Origin: Magnetovibrio sp.
Lineage (GTDB): Bacteria > Pseudomonadota > Alphaproteobacteria > Rhodospirillales > Casp-alpha2
Reading direction: 5' to 3'
Length of the DNA stretch: 64,000 nucleotides
Assembly: GCA_002722175.1 (NCBI GenBank)
Contig: PBKU01000018.1
Location: forward strand, 1-64,000
The notes under the pieces are model-generated. The model was not told where the DNA came from. It saw only the letters and a program-made list of their open reading frames with translations, and searched no databases. This document shows positions 1-8,178 of this stretch, piece after piece (within the stretch, counting starts at the first letter, position 1; each line of letters opens with the position of its first letter). A program made the position numbers and the translations under genes.

Positions 1-176
1 AATGACCAGACTTTTGGCGGAAACTCCAAAAACTGTGAATTGGAAAATGACATGGGGATAACAATGAAAGTTGGCATTATTAGTAGTAAGATAATGATAC
101 CAGATATTACATATAACCATAACCGATCACCGTGAGTGATCTGGGTATCGGTAGTTGGCTTTTTTAACCAACTCAT
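1..176 (-). CDS. ABC transporter permease, PotC-like, 3' part beyond the window edge
   Basis: This is the N-terminal 58 codons of a second inner-membrane permease for the importer encoded up to 3318. It starts with ATG at 176-174, directly after the TAA of the upstream permease (177-179), so the two genes abut as TAAATG. The residues visible are a short basic cytoplasmic head, one hydrophobic segment (about residues 20-42, LWLYVISGIIILLLIMPTF) and then a PMSFSNSQFLEFPP-like stretch. That pattern (hydrophobic segment, P-x-SFS, F-PP) is typical of the start of PotC/PotI-type permeases. Context supports it: binding protein, ATPase, permease 1 and then this gene form the usual four-gene cassette. 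The rest of the gene lies outside the window, so its binding-protein-dependent transport motif cannot be checked. Confidence 0.85.
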   Translation of the reverse strand, partial: MSWLKKPTTDTQITHGDRLWLYVISGIIILLLIMPTFIVIPMSFSNSQFLEFPPKVWS

Positions 177-1076
177 TTAGGCTTTCCCGAAAAGAATATT
201 GTTTAGTTTAAGGAGTTTTGTCAGGACTATTAGAATAATGAATGTGGTTACGAGCAATACTACACCAAGGGCACTGGCAGCTCCCCAATTAAATTGATTT
301 TCAAGAATTGCTGTTATGTGTGTTGAAACCATGATTACATGCCCGCCACCGAGGACAGCAGGAGTGACATAAAACCCGAGACATAGGATAAAGACAATTA
401 AAGTTCCGGCAACTACCCCTGGAAGGGACAAAGGGAAGAATATTAGCCAAAATGACTGGGCCGGGGTTGCTCCTAGGTTTGCAGCTGCATAGATTCCATT
501 TTTGTCAATTCGTCTCATAGCCCCATAGAGGGGCAATATAAGATACGGAAGCATTATATGTACCATTCCAATAAGTGTGCCATTAAGGTTATGGACCAAC
601 TTGATTGGCGTGTCCCAGATGCCAAGGTCAATTGCAAAGTTATTAATTAACCCCTTCCGTTGAAGGAGTACAAGCCAGGCATACGTTCTAACAAGTAATG
701 ATGTCCAAAACGGAAGAAGAACAGCCAGTAAAAAAAAACCGGCATACTTTTCTGGTGTTTGAGATAAAAAATAGGCCAAAGGGTAGCCGATAAAAACACA
801 AAGGGCGGTTGTTAAAACGCTAACCTCGAAAGTGGTATAAAATACTCTTGCATAGGACTTGTATTCTATCATTTTCTGGTAGTTCTCAAGTGAGAAATCA
901 CCATTACTATTCACAAAAGATAAGGAAAAAAGCCAACCAATTGGGATTACGATTATAAGTACAATGCTAATAAGGGCAGGAATACTCAAGCCAAGTGAAA
1001 ATAGCTGTTCCTTTCTCTTTTCTTGTTGAAGAGAATCATGGTTGAGGGTAGGAATGCTGTTTTGTTTTTTGCGCAC
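177..1076 (-). CDS. ABC transporter permease, PotB-like
   Basis: Inner-membrane permease of a spermidine/putrescine-family ABC importer, 299 residues. It shows about six hydrophobic segments, the first at roughly residues 32-54. The conserved cytoplasmic loop that contacts the ATPase is visible as AAANLGATPAQSFWLIFFPLSLPGV around residues 197-221 (EAA motif). The only start fitting the N-terminus is GTG at 1076-1074, five bases after the ATPase stop, so the gene is translated as part of one operon. At 299 residues it has the ordinary size of the family, unlike the 416-residue permease of the second importer at 62267. The substrate cannot be read from sequence; polyamine or a related amine is the family default. 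Confidence 0.9.
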   Translation of the reverse strand: MRKKQNSIPTLNHDSLQQEKRKEQLFSLGLSIPALISIVLIIVIPIGWLFSLSFVNSNGDFSLENYQKMIEYKSYARVFYTTFEVSVLTTALCVFIGYPLAYFLSQTPEKYAGFFLLAVLLPFWTSLLVRTYAWLVLLQRKGLINNFAIDLGIWDTPIKLVHNLNGTLIGMVHIMLPYLILPLYGAMRRIDKNGIYAAANLGATPAQSFWLIFFPLSLPGVVAGTLIVFILCLGFYVTPAVLGGGHVIMVSTHITAILENQFNWGAASALGVVLLVTTFIILIVLTKLLKLNNILFGKA

Positions 1077-1081
1077 AGTCT

Positions 1082-2155
1082 TTAATTTGCTGGTATAAGT
1101 ATTTTGTCGTTATGGTTTAGACCGACCATTATAGTCTGGCCAGTTTTGAAATCCGTGAAAGAAGCAGCTATGGTGGGAGAAATTCTTATTGTTAGTTGAT
1201 CACTGTTAGGTAACTGAATAATCCCAAGAGTTGATTCTCCTTGAAAGACAAATTCCATGATTTTTCCTTCAAAAGTGATAGACGTTTTTGGATTTTCACT
1301 GTTGGATATTGGGAAAAGACGTTCAGGCCTTATTACAAGTGCCCAATTTTTATTGTTGAACTCAGGCTTAGCAGAATACAAGATGCTATCTGAATAACAA
1401 AGATCTCCGCGGTTATTGGGAGTTAAGGGAAGTATGGTTGATTCACCGATAAAATCGGCTACAAAGCTGTTTTTAGGATTACTATATATTTGTTCGGGCG
1501 TTCCTATCTGGATAATCTCCCCTTCGTTGATAACAGCGACCCTGTCGGACATGGTTAATGCTTCACGTTGATCATGAGTAACATAGACTGTCGTAACCCC
1601 AAGTTGTCGATGCAATTGTTTTAGTTCTATTTGCATTTGTTCCCGAAGCTTTTTATCTAGGGCTGCGAGGGGTTCATCCATTAGAAGAATACGTGGTTTA
1701 AAAACGAAAGCGCGTGCCAAGGCAACCCTTTGCCTTTGTCCCCCTGACAATTGATCTATTTTTCGCTTGCTATAATCAGTTAGTTGAACTGTAGCTAACG
1801 CTGCATTAACTTGGTCTGCTTGCTCTTTAGGTTTTATTTTTCGTAATTTGAGTGGGAATGCGATATTTTCGGCAACAGTCATGTGCGGAAAGAGCGCATA
1901 GTTCTGAAATACCATTCCAACGTCTCGCTTATGCGGTGGTGATAAGACCATTTCTTTCTCTCCGAACAACACGCTTCCAGCGTCTGGGCGGCTAAAACCA
2001 GCAACAGCCATTAACAAAGTTGTTTTTCCAGATCCGGAGGGTCCAAGAAGTGTCAGAAACTCGCCACTATTAATATTCAGGTCGACTGACTTTAGGGCAT
2101 ATATAGAACCATACGTTTTCGTAAGGCTTCGAATTTTGATTGGTAATGCATCCAA
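1082..2155 (-). CDS. ABC transporter ATP-binding protein, PotA-like
   Basis: Cytoplasmic ATPase of the left-hand Pot-type importer, 357 residues. Walker A is GPSGSGKTT (residues 38-46), the Q-loop lies in MVFQNYALFPHMT, the ABC signature is LSGGQ (136-140), Walker B is LLMDEP (157-162) and the switch His lies in VTHDQREAL. The C-terminal third is the TOBE-type regulatory region of the PotA/CysA subfamily. No ATG fits the N-terminus; the start is TTG at 2155-2153, preceded by GGAA. It sits between the binding-protein gene (a 71-base gap holding a strong stem-loop) and permease 1 (five-base gap), so probably all are one transcript. Family assignment is secure; the substrate is inferred only. 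Confidence 0.93.
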   Translation of the reverse strand: MDALPIKIRSLTKTYGSIYALKSVDLNINSGEFLTLLGPSGSGKTTLLMAVAGFSRPDAGSVLFGEKEMVLSPPHKRDVGMVFQNYALFPHMTVAENIAFPLKLRKIKPKEQADQVNAALATVQLTDYSKRKIDQLSGGQRQRVALARAFVFKPRILLMDEPLAALDKKLREQMQIELKQLHRQLGVTTVYVTHDQREALTMSDRVAVINEGEIIQIGTPEQIYSNPKNSFVADFIGESTILPLTPNNRGDLCYSDSILYSAKPEFNNKNWALVIRPERLFPISNSENPKTSITFEGKIMEFVFQGESTLGIIQLPNSDQLTIRISPTIAASFTDFKTGQTIMVGLNHNDKILIPAN

Positions 2156-2180
2156 GATATTAAATTCCGCTAGCGCAGAC

Positions 2181-2224
2181 CGAGACTGGCGACTGAGTAG
2201 ATTTTTCAGCCGCCAGAGATCTCG
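2181..2224 (-). promoter_or_regulatory. Intercistronic stem-loop after the binding-protein gene
   Basis: On the minus strand the segment CGAGA-TCT-CTGGCGGCTGA pairs with TCAGTCGCCAGTCTCG: about 16 pairs, with a three-base bulge, one G-U pair and a nine-base loop. It begins three bases past the binding-protein stop and ends 26 bases before the ATPase start. No U tract follows, so it reads better as an mRNA-stabilising or partial-termination element than as a full terminator. A comparable hairpin follows the binding-protein gene of the other importer (62197-62228). Confidence 0.6.
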
Positions 2225-2226
2225 AT

Positions 2227-3318
2227 TTATTCGCTTAGCATCTCCATGTATAATTCCAGAGCCTTAGTTCTGTGTTTTGCATAAAAATCTAGGCTTACCG
2301 GAAGCATCAATGGGACATTCTTGGGGTGAGAAGGCAATGCCTCTATCAGTTTCTTTGGTGCCGTGGTCAACTCATATGCTTTTTTGTTAGTTGGTCCATA
2401 AGTAATATGGAATGGCAAGTTGGCCTGATACTCTGGCTTTGATACCTCAGCAAGAAACTTCATTGCCATATCTTTATTGGGCGCTCCCTTTGGAATTGCA
2501 AAACAATCATAGTCTAACAGAGCTTGATTGAAGGTGTAACCGACCTTGGCGCCATCTTTTTTTGCATTGTCAAATCGTCCATTCCAACCAGTCGTCATGT
2601 CGACTTCAGCGTCTTTCATTAATTGCGCCTGCATTGCACCAGATTTCCAAAAAACAGAAATATGAGGTTTTAGTTCACGTATTTTATTAACAGCTCTCTT
2701 TATCCCCTCTTCAGTAGACAGAACTTCATAAACTTTTTCAGGGGGCACACCATCTGCCATAAGAGCAGGTTCAAGAGCTCCATCTACATTATTTGCTCTA
2801 TAAGCCCGAGTGCCTGGAAATTTTTTTACATCCCAGAAATCAGCCCATGATTTGGGAGCGCTTGGGCTTCCAGGTTCTCCATATTTTTCCGTATTCCAAG
2901 ACATTACAGTAGCGAAAACGTCGGAGCCTACACAATAATCGGTGTATAGATTAGGAAAGAAATCGCTAACGTCGACAACATTGTAGTCAATTTTCTCTAG
3001 ACATCCTTTTGCTGCAGCATTGGCAGCACCCCCAGACCCAGTAACAACCAGATCCCAGGTGACATTCTTTGATTCCACCTGCAAGCAAGTCTTGGTCATG
3101 CTTGCACCAGACTCACGGTTTATTTCGATCCCACTGTTTTTCGAGGCGTCTTTGAATAAAGCAGCATCCTGAGCTTTTCCGTAGGACCCTCCCCATGAAA
3201 CTACAGTCACAGGTGCCGCAACAGAAATCGATGACGTACAGAAAAGGACACCAAAAAGCACTCCAAACGTTTTTAGTAGAGAGCAGTTGTTGATTCGAGC
3301 AAATAAATTTTGCCTCAT
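2227..3318 (-). CDS. Periplasmic substrate-binding protein, PotD/PotF-like
   Basis: Extracellular solute-binding protein, 363 residues, that captures the substrate in the periplasm for the importer encoded downstream. The N-terminus is a signal peptide (basic head, hydrophobic stretch at about residues 15-34, cleavage likely near SVAAP). The mature protein opens with VTVVSWGGSYGKAQ, the usual start of the PotD-like family. A good Shine-Dalgarno AGGAG lies seven bases before ATG at 3318. It is first in its operon, and the 262-base space to the divergent methyltransferase at 3581 must hold promoters for both directions. It is related to the binding protein at 61097 but clearly distinct, so the ligands may differ. 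Confidence 0.92.
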   Translation of the reverse strand: MRQNLFARINNCSLLKTFGVLFGVLFCTSSISVAAPVTVVSWGGSYGKAQDAALFKDASKNSGIEINRESGASMTKTCLQVESKNVTWDLVVTGSGGAANAAAKGCLEKIDYNVVDVSDFFPNLYTDYCVGSDVFATVMSWNTEKYGEPGSPSAPKSWADFWDVKKFPGTRAYRANNVDGALEPALMADGVPPEKVYEVLSTEEGIKRAVNKIRELKPHISVFWKSGAMQAQLMKDAEVDMTTGWNGRFDNAKKDGAKVGYTFNQALLDYDCFAIPKGAPNKDMAMKFLAEVSKPEYQANLPFHITYGPTNKKAYELTTAPKKLIEALPSHPKNVPLMLPVSLDFYAKHRTKALELYMEMLSE

Positions 3319-3580
3319 TTTTAACTCCTATTTATTTAGTAACAAATAATTATTTTTGCAAAATTTTGACTGAACGATACCAATAAATTTAATGGAATGA
3401 CAATTAATTGTTTAAAAATTTCCCATCGCTACCGGATTGATGCAAACTTGATAAAATTAGAGCGGAGGATACAATGTTTTGAACATAGCTAAACCATCGC
3501 TTTAGTTAGTGTATTTTCCATATGTAAATAACTATTTTTTGCAGTTTGAAATATAAATAATTGCCCCTCGGATAACGACC

Positions 3581-4405
3581 ATGATTGATGAAGTTAGAGT
3601 TGCGGCACATTACGGCAAATCAAATTTGTACCAGCAAATTGAAATAGGTTTGTTGAGTCTCGGTTTAAATCTTGGTTCTGTAGGGACAGATGATTTGGTG
3701 TTTGTTGATAATTTTCATATTGGTGGTGACCGGGCCACACAATTTATTGCTGATAACCTAAAGTTAGATACTGGAAAAACGATCTTAGACATTGGTTGCG
3801 GGATTGGTGGCCCCGCTCGGTATATGGCAAAAAATAGGGGATGTAGAGTGCATGGAGTTGATCTGACAAAGAATTACATCGAGACAGGTCTCAAGTTAAA
3901 TGCTCTTGTCAACTTAAATGATATGGTCAATCTGCACCAAGGTACGGCGTTAAATTTGCCATTCGGGAATTCGTCTTTTGATGGGGTTTACATGATTCAC
4001 GTTGGGATGAATATAGAGAAAAAAGATCAGTTGATGAAGGAATCGTACAGGGTTGTTAAACAGGGAAACTTTTTTGTAATTTTTGATGTTATGAAATGTA
4101 AAGGTAGAGAAGTTGTATATCCTTTACCTTGGGCAGACAGGTGCGAAGAAAGCGCTGTTGACACGTTGAAATCTTATTCGGATTCACTTTTAGCTGCAGG
4201 ATTCAGTATTGTAAAAAAAGAAGAGAAAAATCAATTTGCACGTACTTTTTTTGAAGGTGTAATTTCTAACATGGATTCTAATAGGAAGCGGGCATTTGGG
4301 CTCCAGTTGCTCATGGGGGAAAATGCAAGAGCGAAAATAATGAACATCTATAAACAAATCCAGGACAAGATACTGTCTCCTGTCCTTCTTGTTGCAAAAA
4401 AATAG
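3581..4405 (+). CDS. SAM-dependent class I methyltransferase
   Basis: Cytosolic methyltransferase of 274 residues. Motif I is ILDIGCGIGGPAR (residues 68-80), the acidic residue after strand beta-2 is in VHGVDLT (90-95), and a family-specific MIHVGMNIEKKDQ stretch follows. The N-terminal hYGk...FVDNFHIGGDRAT pattern and the MNI-K motif match a broad group of small-molecule methyltransferases that includes sarcosine/dimethylglycine-type enzymes, but the substrate cannot be assigned. It is transcribed divergently from the importer at 3318. The next gene on the same strand starts 160 bases on. The start ATG at 3581 fits the family N-terminus. Confidence 0.85.
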   Translation: MIDEVRVAAHYGKSNLYQQIEIGLLSLGLNLGSVGTDDLVFVDNFHIGGDRATQFIADNLKLDTGKTILDIGCGIGGPARYMAKNRGCRVHGVDLTKNYIETGLKLNALVNLNDMVNLHQGTALNLPFGNSSFDGVYMIHVGMNIEKKDQLMKESYRVVKQGNFFVIFDVMKCKGREVVYPLPWADRCEESAVDTLKSYSDSLLAAGFSIVKKEEKNQFARTFFEGVISNMDSNRKRAFGLQLLMGENARAKIMNIYKQIQDKILSPVLLVAKK

Positions 4406-4565
4406 TTGGCAACTTCTTGGTTTGCAAACTAATCTGACAAAAATCATTTTAGACTTAATCTACTCCGCAATGTAGTTCTTGCTTCTTTTATTTTTATGGA
4501 CTTCTATCTGCTTAGAAATCGTTTTCGAGCACACACTGAATTATTTGTTAATGGTAGTTAGAAAA

Positions 4566-5624
4566 ATGTATCATAAAATTCTCATACTAGGGGCTTCTTA
4601 TGGCTCGCTTCTTGGTACCAAACTCTTGATGGCAGGGCATGATGTCACGCTAGTTTGTCGCTCCAAAACAGCAGACTTGATTAATGCAGAGGGCACTCAC
4701 GTCAGGATCAAATTCAAAGGTGCTGATGCTCACCGAACCATCAGCTCAACTAACCTGCCAGGAAGGCTGAATGCAAAGACACCAGAAGAAGTGGTGGCGG
4801 TTGATTATAATCTGGTTGGATTGGCAATGCAGGAACCGCAATATGCGAACCATGCGATTCGAACTGTTCTGGTCAGGATTGCGGAAGAACGTATTCCCTG
4901 TCTTTCAATTATGAATATGCCACCGTTAGCGTTTCTTAAACGAATTCCAAACCTCGATATAGACCAATTGCGTGCAAGTTACACAGACCCATCAGTCTGG
5001 GATCGATTTGATCCAAGGCTCATTTCTCTTTGCAGTCCCGACCCACAGGCTTTTCGTCCACCTGATGAGACACTAAACGTTCTGCATGTCGGTCTTCCAA
5101 CTAATTTTAAAGCGGCCCGTTTTGCAGATGAAAGTGCTAATGCAATACTGGAGGAAATTGAAACGGATATTACTAATATTCGGTTGGATGACACAGATGT
5201 ACCGGTCAAGCTCCGCCTCTTTGATTCGCTCTTTGTCCCGCTAGCTAAGTGGAGCATGCTTCTTACAGGTAACTACCGCTGTATAACAACTGGTGAACCG
5301 AGAAGCATCCGGGATGCAGTGCATAGTGACCTGGAAAAATCTGCAGCTATTTACGAATTTGTTAGTGACCTCACAAGGCGCTTAGGTGCAGATCCTTCAG
5401 ACGCAGTGCCATTTGATAAATATGCTAAGGCTGCCGAAAGCCTTCTGAAGCCTTCCTCAGTAGCGAGGGCCCTTGCGATAGGGGCGCCGTTTATTGAGCG
5501 TGTTGATCTCCTCGTAAAGTTGATCGCTCAGCAGCTCAGAAGACCAAACCCGGAAGTTGATTCGATAGTAAGCATTGTAGACGAAAAATTAGGTGCTAAT
5601 GATCCACTATCGAAGCGAGGGTAG
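4566..5624 (+). CDS. Ketopantoate reductase-like NAD(P)-binding protein
   Basis: About 352 residues with an N-terminal Rossmann fold, KILILGASYGSLLGTKLLMAGHDVTLVCR (GASYGS in place of the common GxGxxG). This resembles the ApbA/PanE (2-dehydropantoate 2-reductase) N-terminal domain. The C-terminal half is mainly helical, as in 6-phosphogluconate/ketopantoate reductase folds, but the PanE catalytic Lys and Glu could not be placed with confidence. An in-frame extension reaches back to 4479 and ATG codons occur at 4551 and 4566. I chose 4566 because the nucleotide-binding strand normally starts within a few residues of the N-terminus. Its role is probably NAD(P)-linked reduction of a keto or imino acid; the true substrate is unknown. 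Confidence 0.7.
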   Translation: MYHKILILGASYGSLLGTKLLMAGHDVTLVCRSKTADLINAEGTHVRIKFKGADAHRTISSTNLPGRLNAKTPEEVVAVDYNLVGLAMQEPQYANHAIRTVLVRIAEERIPCLSIMNMPPLAFLKRIPNLDIDQLRASYTDPSVWDRFDPRLISLCSPDPQAFRPPDETLNVLHVGLPTNFKAARFADESANAILEEIETDITNIRLDDTDVPVKLRLFDSLFVPLAKWSMLLTGNYRCITTGEPRSIRDAVHSDLEKSAAIYEFVSDLTRRLGADPSDAVPFDKYAKAAESLLKPSSVARALAIGAPFIERVDLLVKLIAQQLRRPNPEVDSIVSIVDEKLGANDPLSKRG

Positions 5625-5840
5625 GTGGGTATTAGTACGGTTCCAAGGAACCTTAATTGCGAAGACGTTAGCAAGACCTTAAACAATACTATTAAACAAT
5701 ACTAGATATGAAATTAGGGTATTTTTGTCAGCAAAATAGCGATTGTTGTTTATTTTAAGATGCCTTCAATTGAAGCATTAGATTGACTGATGTATTATAC
5801 AGTTTAACTAAACGCTTTTTTTTTTGCCTTGGAGAGCAAT

Positions 5841-6305
5841 ATGTCAATAAGCGTAGGCGCAAAAGCGCCAGACTTTATTTTACCGACCGATAGCAATAAA
5901 AAACTCAGCCTATCTGACCTTAAGGGACGCAAAGTTGTTCTATATTTCTATCCGAAAGACTTAACTCCTGGTTGCACAGTAGAGGCTCAGGATTTTCGCG
6001 ACCATGCGGATAAATTCAAAAAGGCAGGAGCGGTAATTATAGGAGTATCCAAGGACAGTATTGAACGCCATGAAAAATTCAAGTTGAAGCACCACCTAAA
6101 CTTTGTTTTGCTTTCAGATAAGGACGGGACTCTGTGTGAAGATTATGGTGTGTGGCAAAAGAAAAAGCTATATGGTCGCGAGTTTATGGGGATTGTACGA
6201 ACCACATTTGTCATAGATGGTGGCGGGGTTGTAAGAAATGTCTGGGAAAAAGTCAAAGTCAAGGGGCACGTGGTAGAAGTATTAGAAAGCCTAACCCGTA
6301 TATAG
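5841..6305 (+). CDS. bcp: Thioredoxin-dependent peroxiredoxin, Bcp/PrxQ type
   Basis: Cytosolic peroxidase of 154 residues that reduces hydrogen peroxide and organic peroxides. The peroxidatic site is YPKDLTPGCTVEA with Cys45, followed by the conserved Arg region. The second Cys five residues later, found in Escherichia coli Bcp, is replaced (Q50), so resolution must use another thiol, possibly Cys99 in TLCEDYGVW, or a 1-Cys mechanism. ATG at 5841 has GGAGAG six to ten bases upstream; a TTG at 5829 would overlap this site and is less likely. The gene stands alone on the plus strand. Confidence 0.92.
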   Translation: MSISVGAKAPDFILPTDSNKKLSLSDLKGRKVVLYFYPKDLTPGCTVEAQDFRDHADKFKKAGAVIIGVSKDSIERHEKFKLKHHLNFVLLSDKDGTLCEDYGVWQKKKLYGREFMGIVRTTFVIDGGGVVRNVWEKVKVKGHVVEVLESLTRI

Positions 6306-6424
6306 CTTTTGATAGTATTAAGGGTGTAGATCCTATGTGACCAATGCTACCGAGGTCTACCAAAGGACCAGCAAGGATCATTTCTTTGCCGGATAAAAAC
6401 TTATTAAAATTAGTTTTATCCTCG

Positions 6425-6685
6425 CTATCCGTTTTTGAATTTTTCCGTCTGAGTTTCGTCTCTTCCTTTTTTGTTTTTTCTAATATTTGAAATTTGAACG
6501 TGATTGTTCTCAAATTTTATAGAGGAACCTTCGGTCAGGTTTATTGGGGGTAGTGCCTGAAACAACCTTAATAATAGTTCGCTTATCACCTTTCTAGTAA
6601 AGCTCCAGTTTGTGCTTGGCTGCTTTCCTAATGTAATTTCGCCTTTCAGAGTAACGCAAAAGGTGAAAGAAATACTTTCTGTCAT
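6425..6685 (-). CDS. Small protein of unknown function (86 aa)
   Basis: I do not recognise this protein. Support for a real gene is the ATG at 6685-6683 with an AAGAGAG Shine-Dalgarno six bases upstream on the minus strand, and a balanced composition with a predicted alternating-strand start (SISFTFCVTLKGEITLG), a helical middle (VISELLLRLFQALPP) and a charged C-terminus rich in Lys, Arg, Glu and Asn. It has no signal peptide or membrane segment. It lies 87 bases past the end of the GSCFA gene on the same strand and could be read from the same transcript. Another minus-strand frame overlaps at 6259-6513 but lacks a comparable ribosome-binding site. Confidence 0.5.
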   Translation of the reverse strand: MTESISFTFCVTLKGEITLGKQPSTNWSFTRKVISELLLRLFQALPPINLTEGSSIKFENNHVQISNIRKNKKGRDETQTEKFKNG

Positions 6686-6772
6686 ATATTCTCTCTTGCA
6701 TTCATTAATTAATGAAATTTAGGTATTAGATTTATATTTTTAAACCTGGATTATAACTGTATTGGTGCACTA

Positions 6773-8029
6773 TCATGTTCTTGTTACGAACATAGTTTCA
6801 AATAATTCCATTACCCTTTCGATGGCATCGTCTGTAACATGACGTTGATCTTCGTCCCACGGGTTTTGCATGCATCGGGTAATCATCTCATAACCTGGAA
6901 AATAATATACCCCGGCATTATTAGCAGTAAACTCCTCCGCAACGATGCGTAATGTAGCCTTCGAATGTTCGTTCGCTGTTACAACATGGGTTTCTTTAGC
7001 ACGGCCAGTAGCTAGACAAGGTATGGGAGAAACACTAATAATTAATTGAATGTCAGGGTTTTTTTCTCGCAATATGTGCAGAAAATTTTCTAGGCACATC
7101 AAGTTTTCAGAAACTGTTAATGTCTTGTGTCTAAATAATGCAGCATGCTGCCTCGACTTTGGGAATCTCGAAGCGACGCATCCATCTGGGATATATTCCC
7201 AACATTCATTTAGTCCAAGGGTCAAGATAAATACTTTACATCTTTCAAAAACTCGGCGACACGCTTCAAGATGTTTTTTTCTGCCATTTTCAAGTTTTTC
7301 AATTGATGAGAAAATAACGTTTTCCCGAAAGGGATCTTGCCATCGACCGTTTGCGTCGTTGAACTCCACTAGATTTGGCATTTTTCGCAAACCAAAGGCT
7401 TTCTCAGCAAGTTGCAGGAAGCTAGGAGTATTAAAAAGGATTCCCCATCTTGCGGATGAACGTGGCATATCGCCGTCTTCATCGCTCGCCTCTTCTACAA
7501 TATAATTATAGTTATTTTTCTGAAAATACAGCGCAATTTCACTTGCGAAACAGCTTCCAGCTGAGCCAACAGGAGTTCTTTTGTCTAGGAGGTTGATCTT
7601 ATCAATAAACGGCAATGTTTCAAATAAAGAATCTGGGTGGACCGGATGGGTTGGGTTGGGCCAGAAAATTGCGTTGGGGTTTGATTTTTCGGCGGGGTCA
7701 TAGCGTCTTAAATCTTGACGATATTTTTTTTCAAAGACAGCCAATTTTTTTGCTTGTTGGAAAATGTCTGCATTTATTTCGCCAAATTTAATTTCGGATA
7801 ACATTCGAGGTATATTGGATGCAAAAAAATTCCGCATTGCGAGTATAAGGGCATCAAATGAGCGGATGTTATGGTCTTCCCCAGCCAGAGCTTCTTTGAG
7901 CGAGTCTTGCACTATACCAGGGTCAAAAATTGATTCTAAAACAAGATTGATAAATGCTTTATCTAGTAATTCGTTATTTTCTCGATCTTTATATTCTCGC
8001 CTCAGTACGATTGATTTTTGGGCAGTCAC
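6773..8029 (-). CDS. GSCFA domain protein
   Basis: A 418-residue protein containing the name-giving motif GSCFA (residues 158-162 in VGSAGSCFASEI), then LTLGLNECWEY (269-279) and IISVSPIP (330-337). These correspond to the GSCFA family, whose fold resembles SGNH/GDSL hydrolases, with the Ser of GSCFA at the nucleophile position and LGLNE as the oxyanion block. Family members are often found near surface-glycan or aminotransferase genes, but the reaction is not known. About 140 residues precede the domain and look helical and cytosolic; no signal peptide is seen. It is divergent from the PhyH-type dioxygenase at 8179 (149-base shared upstream region), suggesting joint control. Confidence 0.85.
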   Translation of the reverse strand: MTAQKSIVLRREYKDRENNELLDKAFINLVLESIFDPGIVQDSLKEALAGEDHNIRSFDALILAMRNFFASNIPRMLSEIKFGEINADIFQQAKKLAVFEKKYRQDLRRYDPAEKSNPNAIFWPNPTHPVHPDSLFETLPFIDKINLLDKRTPVGSAGSCFASEIALYFQKNNYNYIVEEASDEDGDMPRSSARWGILFNTPSFLQLAEKAFGLRKMPNLVEFNDANGRWQDPFRENVIFSSIEKLENGRKKHLEACRRVFERCKVFILTLGLNECWEYIPDGCVASRFPKSRQHAALFRHKTLTVSENLMCLENFLHILREKNPDIQLIISVSPIPCLATGRAKETHVVTANEHSKATLRIVAEEFTANNAGVYYFPGYEMITRCMQNPWDEDQRHVTDDAIERVMELFETMFVTRT

Positions 8030-8178
8030 TTTACTATTTCCAGTATGCTGAATACTCTAGATTTAATCCTTTTTATTTAATCTTTCCCTAATGATAAGTT
8101 TAATCAGTTAAGTGGTTATTAAAATATTGGCTTGATATTAAGTATTATAATAATAGTAAACCGCAGCAATGTATTTGA

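Noticed and set aside
1-135. Open plus-strand frame running in from the left edge
   Set aside because: The minus strand encodes the start of a PotC-like permease in the same place, with an abutting start codon and operon context; the plus frame has no recognisable content.
4190-4447. Minus-strand ORF of 85 codons
   Set aside because: It lies antisense to the end of the methyltransferase, has no ribosome-binding site and reads as a shadow frame.
6259-6513. Minus-strand ORF of 84 codons
   Set aside because: It overlaps the peroxiredoxin 3' end and the better-supported frame at 6425-6685, and lacks a ribosome-binding site.
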